A stretch of 50,039 nucleotides of DNA from Williamsia sp. 1138 (GTDB lineage Bacteria > Actinomycetota > Actinomycetes > Mycobacteriales > Mycobacteriaceae). Position 1 is the first letter of the stretch, and each line of letters starts with the position of its first letter. The notes under the pieces were generated by a model, which worked only from the letters and a program-made list of their open reading frames with translations, searched no databases and was not told the origin of the DNA. The position numbers were made by a program, and so were the translations under genes. Where the stretch lies: positions 1 through 50,039 of the forward strand of contig NZ_MJEJ02000021.1 in the NCBI RefSeq assembly GCF_002095435.2, read 5' to 3'. Shown here piece after piece: positions 43,390-50,039 of the stretch.

Positions 43390-44760
43390 TCAGGCGGTCG
43401 GCTTCCCGCCCTCGTCGTCACCGGTGTTTCCCGGCTTTTCCCCGCGTTTCTCCGCTTCGTCGGCGATGGTCTTCTCGAGCTGGGCGATCGGGTCGTCGAA
43501 AGGATCGACGCCGCCGCCTATGACTCGGTCGATGAACGCCGCAGGATGGTCGAGATCGTCGGCGTCGGGGACGAGATCGGGGTGAGCCCACACGCCGTCG
43601 CGGGTCTCGATATCCGACGACTCGAGGAGTTTGGACCACAGGTCGGCGGCCTCGCGCAGCTTGCGGGGACGCAGCTCCAACCCGATCAGCGTGGCGAACG
43701 TCTCTTCTGCCGGACCGCCGGTGGCGCGGCGTCGGCGCATCGTCTCCGTGAGCGCACCCACGGAGGGGATCCGGTCCGAGAGCGCCTGGGAAACAACGGT
43801 TTCCACCCAGCCCTCGATCAGGGCCAGGATTGTTTCCAGACGGGCGAGGGCGTGTTCCTGAGCGGGGGAGGTTTTCGGTTCGAACGCTGCGCCACCGGCC
43901 ATGAGGTCTTGGAGCTTGCTCGGATCCGACAGCAGCGCGGTCGGGTCGATGCCGGCGGCAGCGTCCTGGATCCCCGAGAAGTCGATGCTGATGCCGCGCG
44001 CGTACTCCTCGACCGTGGAGAGCAATCGTTGCTTCAGCCACGGAACGTGGGTGAACAGGCGCACGTGCGCGGCTTCTCTGGCGGCGAGGAAGACGATGAT
44101 CTCCTGGCTCGGCTGCTCGAGCCCGTCGCTGAAGGCAGCAACGGCCTCGGGCAGCAACACGGCCATGCCGGAGGGGGCCAGCGGAAGGCCGATGTCGGTG
44201 GAGGTCAACACCTCTTTGGCGAGCTGACCGAGCCCCTGACCGAGTTGGGTGCCGAAGGCCATGCTCCCCATCTGGCTGACCATCCCCATCATGGGTCCGG
44301 CGAGTTCTCGCGCCTCTTCGGGGAGATTCTTGGTCCAGGTTCCGGCGATTTGTTCGGCCACCGGATTGCACAGCGTCTTCCAGACCGGAAGCGTCTTCTC
44401 CAGCCATTCCACGGAGGTCCATGCCTCGGTCGCGCTGACGCCGGCGGGCAGCGTCGTGACATTGTCGAGCCAGACCTCGGCCAAACGCACCGAGTCGGTG
44501 ACCGCAGAGGTCTCCCGGTCGCTGACGGGACTGTGCTTACCGATCTGCTGGCGCGCCAGTTGGGTGGCCACCTGGTAGTTCACCGGTTCGCCCCCGGCCC
44601 CGGTGCCCATTCCGGCGCCCATGCCGGAGAGCATCTGACCGAGTTGCGACAGCATCTGACCCAGCTGGTTGGGGTCGAAGTCGCCGGGCTTCTTGCCGGA
44701 CGAGTCACCGTCCCCGTCATCACCGGAAGCGGCCGAGAATCCGAAAGGCAAGTCATTCAT
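43390..44760 (-). CDS. DUF2342 zinc-metalloprotease-like protein
   Basis: A 456-residue protein corresponding to Rv3195, sometimes called coenzyme-F420-biosynthesis-associated. Residues 1-60 are acidic then Gln/Gly/Met-rich (LGQMLSQLGQMLSGMGAGMG), probably disordered. The folded part contains AAREAAHVRLFTHVPWL around 226-242, with E229, H232 and H238 as a HExxH-like degenerate site. The GxG-poor C-terminal is highly charged. ATG 44760 has GGAGG only 2 bases upstream. True protease activity is not proven for the family. Confidence 0.75.
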   Translation of the reverse strand: MNDLPFGFSAASGDDGDGDSSGKKPGDFDPNQLGQMLSQLGQMLSGMGAGMGTGAGGEPVNYQVATQLARQQIGKHSPVSDRETSAVTDSVRLAEVWLDNVTTLPAGVSATEAWTSVEWLEKTLPVWKTLCNPVAEQIAGTWTKNLPEEARELAGPMMGMVSQMGSMAFGTQLGQGLGQLAKEVLTSTDIGLPLAPSGMAVLLPEAVAAFSDGLEQPSQEIIVFLAAREAAHVRLFTHVPWLKQRLLSTVEEYARGISIDFSGIQDAAAGIDPTALLSDPSKLQDLMAGGAAFEPKTSPAQEHALARLETILALIEGWVETVVSQALSDRIPSVGALTETMRRRRATGGPAEETFATLIGLELRPRKLREAADLWSKLLESSDIETRDGVWAHPDLVPDADDLDHPAAFIDRVIGGGVDPFDDPIAQLEKTIADEAEKRGEKPGNTGDDEGGKPTA

Positions 44761-44887
44761 GACCTCCACGGTACCGGCGGTCGGGTCGCATTTCGGATCG
44801 AACTCATCCGCTCTCCGCGAAAGCCGACCGGCACTGCCGGGGTGAGCGTGAATCGGTCGTCGACGCCGAACCTCTACGCTGGGCGAC

Positions 44888-46012
44888 GTGAAAGAGCAGT
44901 CTGTTGATCCGGGGCCCGAGCACGGGCAGGAATCCACGACACAGGACAGGCCGACTCGCGAGGGTCGTCGCTGGAGGATCGCACCGGGTTATCGGCGTAT
45001 CGCAACGCTGTTCGTCGCGTTGGCCTTCCTCGTCGTGTTCGTGCTCCTCGGCACCCTCGTCCGAGTGCCCTACGTGGCGCTGGGCCCCGGACCGACGGTC
45101 AACACCCTGGGATCGGTCGACGATCGGCAGGTCGTGGCGATCGAAGGTGAACCCACCGACCCGACGACCGGCAATCTCAACCTGACCACCGTCTCGGTGA
45201 CGGACGGTCTGACGCTGTTCCAGGCGATCGGGTTGTGGCTGTCCGGAGACGACGAGCTGCAACCGCGCGATCGGGTGTATCCACCCGGCAAGTCCAACGA
45301 AGAGGTCAGCCAGGAGAACCGTCAGCAGATGACGGGTTCGGAGAACTCGGCGACCATTGCGGCCCTTGCCTTTCTGGGGCGCCCCCTCGACCTGGTCGTG
45401 GCAGGAGTCGACGACAAGGGTCCGTCCGCCGGACAACTGCAGCCCGACGACGACATCACCGCGGTGAACGGGAAACCGGTGGAGACCTCGGTGGCCCTGC
45501 GCGAAGCAGTTGCCGCCCTCGCGCCCGGTACCGAGGTGACCCTCGATGTCCTGCGTGCCGGCGAGCCCGCCACGGCGACGGTCACCTTGGCGCCCAACCC
45601 CGACGACGCACAGAAGGGGTATCTGGGAATCTCGTTGTCGGAGCAGAACGGTGACCCCGATCTCGACATCTCCTTCGACGTCGGCGAGATCGGCGGACCG
45701 TCAGCGGGTCTGATGCTCACGCTGGCAATCATCGACAAACTGAGCCCGGGCGAGCTGAACGGCGGCGAGTTCATCGCCGGTACCGGCACGATCGACTCGT
45801 CAGGCGACGTCGGCGAGATCGGCGGCATCACCCACAAGATGCAGGCAGCCCGGGAGGCCGGGGCCAGCGCATTTCTCGTACCGTCCGGCAACTGCGCCGA
45901 AGCGAAATCCGATACACCCGACGGTCTGACGCTGGTGCGGGTCGACACCCTCGATGACGCCATCGCGGGGCTGGCCGATCTGCGAGAGGGCCGCACCCCG
46001 CCCAGCTGTTGA
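44888..46012 (+). CDS. Membrane-anchored PDZ-Lon-type serine protease (YlbL-like)
   Basis: A 374-residue protein. A single N-terminal membrane helix (about 38-58, ATLFVALAFLVVFVLLGTLV) leads to an external part. A PDZ domain lies around 165-240 (VVAGVDDKGPSAGQLQPDD, ITAVNGKPVET). The Lon-type proteolytic domain has the nucleophile S272 in GGPSAGLML and the general base K317 in ITHKMQA, 45 residues apart as in Lon. It should act outside or at the membrane. The start is GTG 44888. It corresponds to Rv3194c and is divergent from the DUF2342 gene. Confidence 0.88.
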   Translation: MKEQSVDPGPEHGQESTTQDRPTREGRRWRIAPGYRRIATLFVALAFLVVFVLLGTLVRVPYVALGPGPTVNTLGSVDDRQVVAIEGEPTDPTTGNLNLTTVSVTDGLTLFQAIGLWLSGDDELQPRDRVYPPGKSNEEVSQENRQQMTGSENSATIAALAFLGRPLDLVVAGVDDKGPSAGQLQPDDDITAVNGKPVETSVALREAVAALAPGTEVTLDVLRAGEPATATVTLAPNPDDAQKGYLGISLSEQNGDPDLDISFDVGEIGGPSAGLMLTLAIIDKLSPGELNGGEFIAGTGTIDSSGDVGEIGGITHKMQAAREAGASAFLVPSGNCAEAKSDTPDGLTLVRVDTLDDAIAGLADLREGRTPPSC

Positions 46013-46034
46013 GTGGCAGGCCTGCTGACCTGGC

Positions 46035-46658
46035 TCACTCCTCGTCGGGGGTGTTCTCCAGGGTCGCCGCGAGCGCCAGGACGAGATTCGGTGCCATGTT
46101 GGGGTGCGAGAGCAGTTCGATCGGAGCGTCGTCGTCGGCTTCGACGTCGTCGACCCCCGGTGCCAGCTGCAACAGGCTCAGATTGCGCCCATCACGCAGC
46201 ACCGCGGCCGCGAGCCGGGCCTGGCGGCTCTCCGGATGTGCGGCCGCTGCGCTGCGGGCAGCTTGGTCGGCGGAGTCGGGATCGGCCAGCAGCGGACCCA
46301 ACGCGTCGTCGAGATCGTCCTCGGCTTCGGGTGGCAGAACGATGATCTCCTGCACCAACGCGCATCCCGCCACCTCCGCAGGCCAGCTGGTGGTGGCGAG
46401 TACGTGTTCGAGCTCGGCCATGCCGCTGTCGGGGGAGACCGGCAGCGGCGCCTGTTCGATCAGTGTCAGCTCAGAGGTGTCGTGCTCGTCCACCCAGTCG
46501 GGCTGGGTATCAGCCAGGAGGGACGTCGGCACCAGGGCGAACAACTGCGGGGGTTGGCCCCATCCGGCCGCGTCGACGAACTCGACGACCTCGCGGATCG
46601 CGCTGCCCAACGCGTCGGGGGAGAGCACAGGTGGTTGCGATTCGGTCACAACACACAT
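46035..46658 (-). CDS. PPA1309-family protein
   Basis: A 207-residue acidic, probably soluble protein. LGSAIREVVEFVDAAGWGQP, LFALVPTSLLADTQPDW and a late SRQARLAAAVLRDGRNLSLL are the recognisable parts of this actinobacterial family; its function is unknown. The ATG at 46658 lacks a good Shine-Dalgarno, and a GTG three codons later is possible. It converges with the protease gene (22 bases between stops) and is divergent from the UPF0182 gene. Confidence 0.75.
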   Translation of the reverse strand: MCVVTESQPPVLSPDALGSAIREVVEFVDAAGWGQPPQLFALVPTSLLADTQPDWVDEHDTSELTLIEQAPLPVSPDSGMAELEHVLATTSWPAEVAGCALVQEIIVLPPEAEDDLDDALGPLLADPDSADQAARSAAAAHPESRQARLAAAVLRDGRNLSLLQLAPGVDDVEADDDAPIELLSHPNMAPNLVLALAATLENTPDEE

Positions 46659-46918
46659 AGTGGCATCTATCGCGGTGTTTCCGATGTAGCCACCATCTGC
46701 GCAGGCCCCCGGCCCGGATGATCCGGCACAGGCTACACAAGCTGCGGGCGGCTCTCAGGTAGCAATCGGTACTGTTCTAGGCGAATGCGCAAAGTTGTGT
46801 CGAACCTGACTCGTCTGACCGCCTTCGACCGCCCAGCACAGGCTGCGGGGCGCCGCAAAGTAAAGTGTTGGTCAAGTCCGGTTGCGGTGCTCCGGCATAA
46901 AATTATGGAGTAACACTC

Positions 46919-49912
46919 GTGGGTATCCGTGGTCCGGCAGCAATGCCATCGCTGTCGCGGCGCAGTAAGGCGCTGATCGCAACGGCCGTCATCGTTCTCG
47001 TGGTCCTGTTGGTGGGTCCGCGGTTCATCTCGATCTACACCGATTGGCTGTGGTTCGACGACATCGGTTATCGGTCCGTCTTCAGCAAGATCATCTGGAC
47101 GCGGGTCGCGTTGTTCGGCATCTGCGGCGTCGTCGCCGGGCTGATCATCTTCGGCGCGCTGTGGCTGGCCTATCGCAGTCGGCCCGTGTTCGTGCCGACC
47201 AGTGGCCCAGGCGACCCCATCGCGCGCTACCGCACGCTGGTGATGAGCCGCATCCGCTGGTTCACGATCATCCCGACAGTGCTGGTCGGTCTCCTCGCAG
47301 GCCTCGTCGCGCAGGGCTCGTGGTCGACCGTGCAGATGTTCTTGCACGGCGAGAGTTTCGGCATCAAGGACCCCGAGTTCAACCTCGACGTCGGGTTCTA
47401 TGCGTTCGATCTGCCGTTCTACCGCTTCGTGCTGAACTTCCTGTTCGTCGTCGTGGTCATCGCCTTCATCGTCAGCCTGGTGACCCACTACATCTTCGGT
47501 GGGATCAGGCTGGCCGGCCGCGGCGGCACCTTGACCAACGCGGCGCGAATCCAGCTGGCGGTCATCGCGGGCACGTTCCTGTTGCTCAAGGCGGCGGCGT
47601 ACTGGCTCGACAGATACACCTTGCTCTCCAGTACGCGTAAGCAAGAGATCTTCACCGGTGCGAGTTACACCGACATCAATGCGGTGCTGCCGTCGAAACT
47701 GATCCTGATGGCGATCGCCGTGATCTGTGCGGTGGCGTTCTTCGCCGGGATCATCCTGCGGGACCTGCGAATCCCCGCGCTTGCAACAGCCATGATGCTG
47801 CTGTCCGCACTCGTGATCGGCGTCGGCTGGCCGGCCGCGATGGAGCAGTTCTCGGTCAAGCCGAACGCCGCGGAGAAAGAGGCCGAGTTCATCGGCCGCA
47901 ACATCGCGGCCACGAAGCAGGCGTACGGGATCGGGCCCGATCGAGTGACCTACGACGACAACTGGACCGCCGAACCGGTCAACCAGCAGTTGGTCGACGC
48001 GGACGAGCCGACCTTGTCGAACATCCGCATCTTGGACCCCAACATCATCTCGCCGGCGTTCACCCAGGTGCAGCGCCAGCAGAACTTCTACGGATTCCCC
48101 TCGCAGCTCGCCCTCGACCGGTATGAGGTCGATGGCCAGATGCGTGACTTCGTCGTCGCCGCACGTGAGCTCGATCCGAGCCGTTTCGAGGCCAACCAGC
48201 AGAACTGGCTGAACAAGCACACCGTGTACACGCACGGCAACGGTTTCATCGCCGCGCCTGCGAACCAGGTCAACGAAGCTGTGTCGAACGTCGACGACGT
48301 CGCCAGCGGCGGTGGCGAACCGGTGTTCTATGTGAGCGATCTCAGGAATTACGAAAGCGACGATTACAAGGCGAACGCGCCCATCAAGGTGACGCAGCCG
48401 CGTATCTACTTCGGCGAGCTCATCTCCAAGGTGAACCCCGACTACGCGATCGTCGGTTCGGACAACGGGGAGAGCCGCGAGTTCGACACCCCGGATTCGA
48501 CCTACACGTACTCCGGTGAAGCCGGTGTGCCACTGTCCAACTGGTTCAACAAGTTCGCGTACGCGGTGAAGTACACCGAGCGGAACCTGCTGTTGTCGGG
48601 TGCTATCAACAAAGACTCGAAGATCATCTACAACCGCGATCCCCGAGACCGCGTGGAGAAGGCAGCGCCCTGGCTGACCGTCGATTCGAAGACCTATCCG
48701 GCCGTGATGGACGACGGATCGATCAAGTGGATCGTCGACGGCTACACCACGCTTGACGCGTTCCCGTACGCGCAGTCGACGTCGCTGGAAGATGCGACAA
48801 CCGATGCACAGCAACTGAATCAGGGCCAGACCGGCCGAACCCAGGTCAACAAACAGGTGTCGTACGTACGCAACTCCGTGAAGGCGACGGTCGATGCGTA
48901 CTCCGGTGAGGTCAAGCTCTACCAGTTCGACGATCAGGATCCGGTCCTCAAGACCTGGATGAAGGTCTTCCCCGGCAGCGTGGAACCGAAGTCGGAGTTC
49001 GACAAACTCGACGATCTGAAGGAGCACGTCCGGTATCCGGAGGACCTGTTCAAGATCCAGCGCGAGCTGTTGACCAAGTACCACGTCGACAACCCGCAGA
49101 CGTTCTTCCAGGGCGACGCGTTCTGGTCGGTTCCGAGCGATCCGACCGACAGCGCCGCAGTCACGCAGGGACTCGATCAGCCGCCGTACTACTTCGTGGC
49201 ATCTGATCCCGAGACCGGAAGGCCGTCCTTCCAGCTCACCGCAGTGCTGAACGTCTTGAAACAGGAGTTCATGGCGTCTTACCTGACGGTGTCGTCGGAC
49301 CCTGGCAACTACGGCCGGATCACCGTCAAGGACCTGCCGGCGACGCCACAGCGTGAGGGACCGAAACAGGTGTTCAGCGCGATGGAGACCGACGGGCGCG
49401 TGGCCGAGAGTCGAAAGAATCTCGAGAACACGGCGGACGTGACATTCGGTAACCTGCTGACGCTCCCGGTGGGTGACAACGGAATCCTGAACGTGGTGCC
49501 CATGTACGCACAGGCGAAGAGCACCGCGGGCACGTTCCCAAGGCTGTTCCGTGTCATCGTGCGGTACGACGGCAAGATCGGCTATGCGCCGACCGTTGCG
49601 GGTGCTCTGGCCGGGGTGGGGATCGATCCATCACGGGTGACCCAGGTGCCTGGCGCCGAAGGCTCGCCGCCCGAAGGGCAGCAGCCGATTCCGGGTCAAA
49701 CTGAACAGCAGGGGCAAGCTCAACCGCCGGCCAACGGCAACGCTCCCGCGGTTCCCGCATCTCCTGCGCGGGACGCGGCTGTCCAGAAGATGGACGCTGC
49801 GCTGAGTGCGATGCAGGAAGCGTTGCGGACGGGCAACTTCACCGCCTACGGACAGGCCCAGACTGACCTGCAAGCGGCGGTCGAAGAATATGAGGCATTA
49901 CCGACGAGTTAG
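46919..49912 (+). CDS. UPF0182 large membrane protein
   Basis: A 997-residue protein. The first 310 residues carry about seven membrane helices, starting with ALIATAVIVLVVLLVGP and DWLWFDDIGYRSVF. The following 590 residues form a large outside domain with repeated N-P-F/Y and EFDTP-type segments and ending with a KDLPATPQ region. Residues about 905-945 are a Pro/Gln/Gly-rich linker, followed by a short helical tail MDAALSAMQEALRTG. The start is GTG 46919 with GGAG 11 bases upstream; a -10-like TAAAAT lies at 46898. It matches Rv3193c. Role unknown; probably envelope-related. Confidence 0.9.
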   Translation: MGIRGPAAMPSLSRRSKALIATAVIVLVVLLVGPRFISIYTDWLWFDDIGYRSVFSKIIWTRVALFGICGVVAGLIIFGALWLAYRSRPVFVPTSGPGDPIARYRTLVMSRIRWFTIIPTVLVGLLAGLVAQGSWSTVQMFLHGESFGIKDPEFNLDVGFYAFDLPFYRFVLNFLFVVVVIAFIVSLVTHYIFGGIRLAGRGGTLTNAARIQLAVIAGTFLLLKAAAYWLDRYTLLSSTRKQEIFTGASYTDINAVLPSKLILMAIAVICAVAFFAGIILRDLRIPALATAMMLLSALVIGVGWPAAMEQFSVKPNAAEKEAEFIGRNIAATKQAYGIGPDRVTYDDNWTAEPVNQQLVDADEPTLSNIRILDPNIISPAFTQVQRQQNFYGFPSQLALDRYEVDGQMRDFVVAARELDPSRFEANQQNWLNKHTVYTHGNGFIAAPANQVNEAVSNVDDVASGGGEPVFYVSDLRNYESDDYKANAPIKVTQPRIYFGELISKVNPDYAIVGSDNGESREFDTPDSTYTYSGEAGVPLSNWFNKFAYAVKYTERNLLLSGAINKDSKIIYNRDPRDRVEKAAPWLTVDSKTYPAVMDDGSIKWIVDGYTTLDAFPYAQSTSLEDATTDAQQLNQGQTGRTQVNKQVSYVRNSVKATVDAYSGEVKLYQFDDQDPVLKTWMKVFPGSVEPKSEFDKLDDLKEHVRYPEDLFKIQRELLTKYHVDNPQTFFQGDAFWSVPSDPTDSAAVTQGLDQPPYYFVASDPETGRPSFQLTAVLNVLKQEFMASYLTVSSDPGNYGRITVKDLPATPQREGPKQVFSAMETDGRVAESRKNLENTADVTFGNLLTLPVGDNGILNVVPMYAQAKSTAGTFPRLFRVIVRYDGKIGYAPTVAGALAGVGIDPSRVTQVPGAEGSPPEGQQPIPGQTEQQGQAQPPANGNAPAVPASPARDAAVQKMDAALSAMQEALRTGNFTAYGQAQTDLQAAVEEYEALPTS

Positions 49913-49941
49913 CGTTTACGCAGCTCAAGGTAGGTGAGCGG

Positions 49942-49987
49942 CGTTACAGGCGAGCGATTTGCAGATCGGATGCGCCCGCCTGTAACG
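49942..49987. terminator. 11-bp hairpin after the UPF0182 gene
   Basis: CGTTACAGGCG (49942-49952) pairs with CGCCTGTAACG (49977-49987), 29 bases after the UPF0182 stop. It has no T-run. The 3' arm coincides with a possible -10 of the next promoter, so terminator and promoter would overlap. Confidence 0.55.
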
Positions 49988-49988
49988 T
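49959..49988 (+). promoter_or_regulatory. Possible promoter of the initiator tRNA
   Basis: TTGCAG (49959-49964), an 18-base spacer and TAACGT (49983-49988) fit -35 and -10 hexamers and would start transcription about 7 bases before the mature tRNA 5' end at 50001. Confidence 0.45.
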
Positions 49989-50000
49989 TGTGTTCACCGC

Positions 50001-50039
50001 CGCGGGGTGGAGCAGCTCGGTAGCTCGCTGGGCTCATAA
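50001..50039 (+). tRNA. Initiator tRNA-Met (CAT), 5' 39 bases
   Basis: The sequence CGCGGGGTGGAGCAGCTCGG opens with C at position 1, the unpaired base typical of initiator tRNA. The D-arm AGCTCGGTAGCT is followed by the anticodon-stem GGG and loop CTCATAA with anticodon CAT at 50035-50037. Three G in the 5' side of the anticodon stem mark fMet. The gene is cut by the window edge, so the 3' half cannot be checked. Confidence 0.88.

Noticed and set aside
46860-46903. A full promoter for the UPF0182 gene
   Set aside because: TAAAAT at 46898 looks like a -10, but no -35 hexamer lies 16-19 bases upstream, so only the -10 is noted in the gene entry.
46733-49084. A 783-codon open frame antisense to the UPF0182 gene
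   Set aside because: Composition is rich in Arg, Asp, His and Val as expected for a shadow frame; no domain is visible, while the sense frame has membrane helices and family motifs.

Overview
The window is high-GC actinobacterial DNA, almost certainly from the Mycobacteriales (Gordonia, Williamsia, Rhodococcus or a relative). Clade markers are WhiB7, mycoredoxin, the AdnAB helicase-nuclease pair, UvrD2 with its cysteine motif, a mycofactocin-type short-chain dehydrogenase and a UPF0182 protein. From about 23 kb to the right end the gene content follows the Mycobacterium tuberculosis order Rv3204 to Rv3193c as I remember it: alkyltransferase-like protein, LipV-like hydrolase, AdnA, AdnB, K+ channel, NudC, mycoredoxin, UvrD2, WhiB7, ABC1 kinase, Rv3196-like, DUF2342, PDZ-Lon protease, PPA1309, UPF0182. 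No database search was possible; all family names come from reading the translations.

Region 1 (1-10.8 kb) is an accessory catabolic island. It holds the 5' end of a FadE25-like acyl-CoA dehydrogenase, an acyl-CoA ligase, an EthR-like TetR regulator, a mycofactocin-type SDR, a VOC protein, a methylmalonate-semialdehyde-dehydrogenase-type ALDH, a cupin, a GDXG esterase, a medium-chain reductase, an NTF2-fold protein and a DUF3237 protein. Five transcription units share one element: an 18-bp imperfect palindrome (TGTTGAC-TATT-GTCnACA) at the same place over the -35 box and spacer of a promoter with exactly 17 bp between hexamers. This looks like a small, undescribed regulon. A second DUF3237 copy survives as a 48-codon remnant translationally coupled to the esterase.

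Region 2 (10.8-20.2 kb) begins with a class V aminotransferase. A glycerol locus follows: glpK1-glpD-glpF on the minus strand, and divergently a GylR-like IclR regulator, a second intact glycerol kinase and a phytoene-dehydrogenase-like flavoprotein. A perfect 19-bp palindrome lies in the divergent promoter region.

Region 3 (20.2-22.9 kb) is an APH-type phosphotransferase plus acyl-CoA dehydrogenase pair under a TetR-type palindrome.

Region 4 (23.0-40.1 kb) is the DNA-repair and redox block. Between adnB and the K+ channel sits a tight five-gene operon not in the M. tuberculosis order: DUF4178, DUF2617, DUF4247, DUF350 and a membrane-anchored spermidine-synthase-like enzyme. Its function is unknown. 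A 21-bp tandem repeat and an inverted repeat fill the gap between mycoredoxin and uvrD2.

Region 5 (40.1-50 kb) starts with whiB7. Its whole control region is legible: an A/T-rich motif next to the -35, a 70-codon leader ORF, an intrinsic terminator, and a duplicated stem core that could act as an antiterminator. The window ends inside an initiator tRNA-Met gene.
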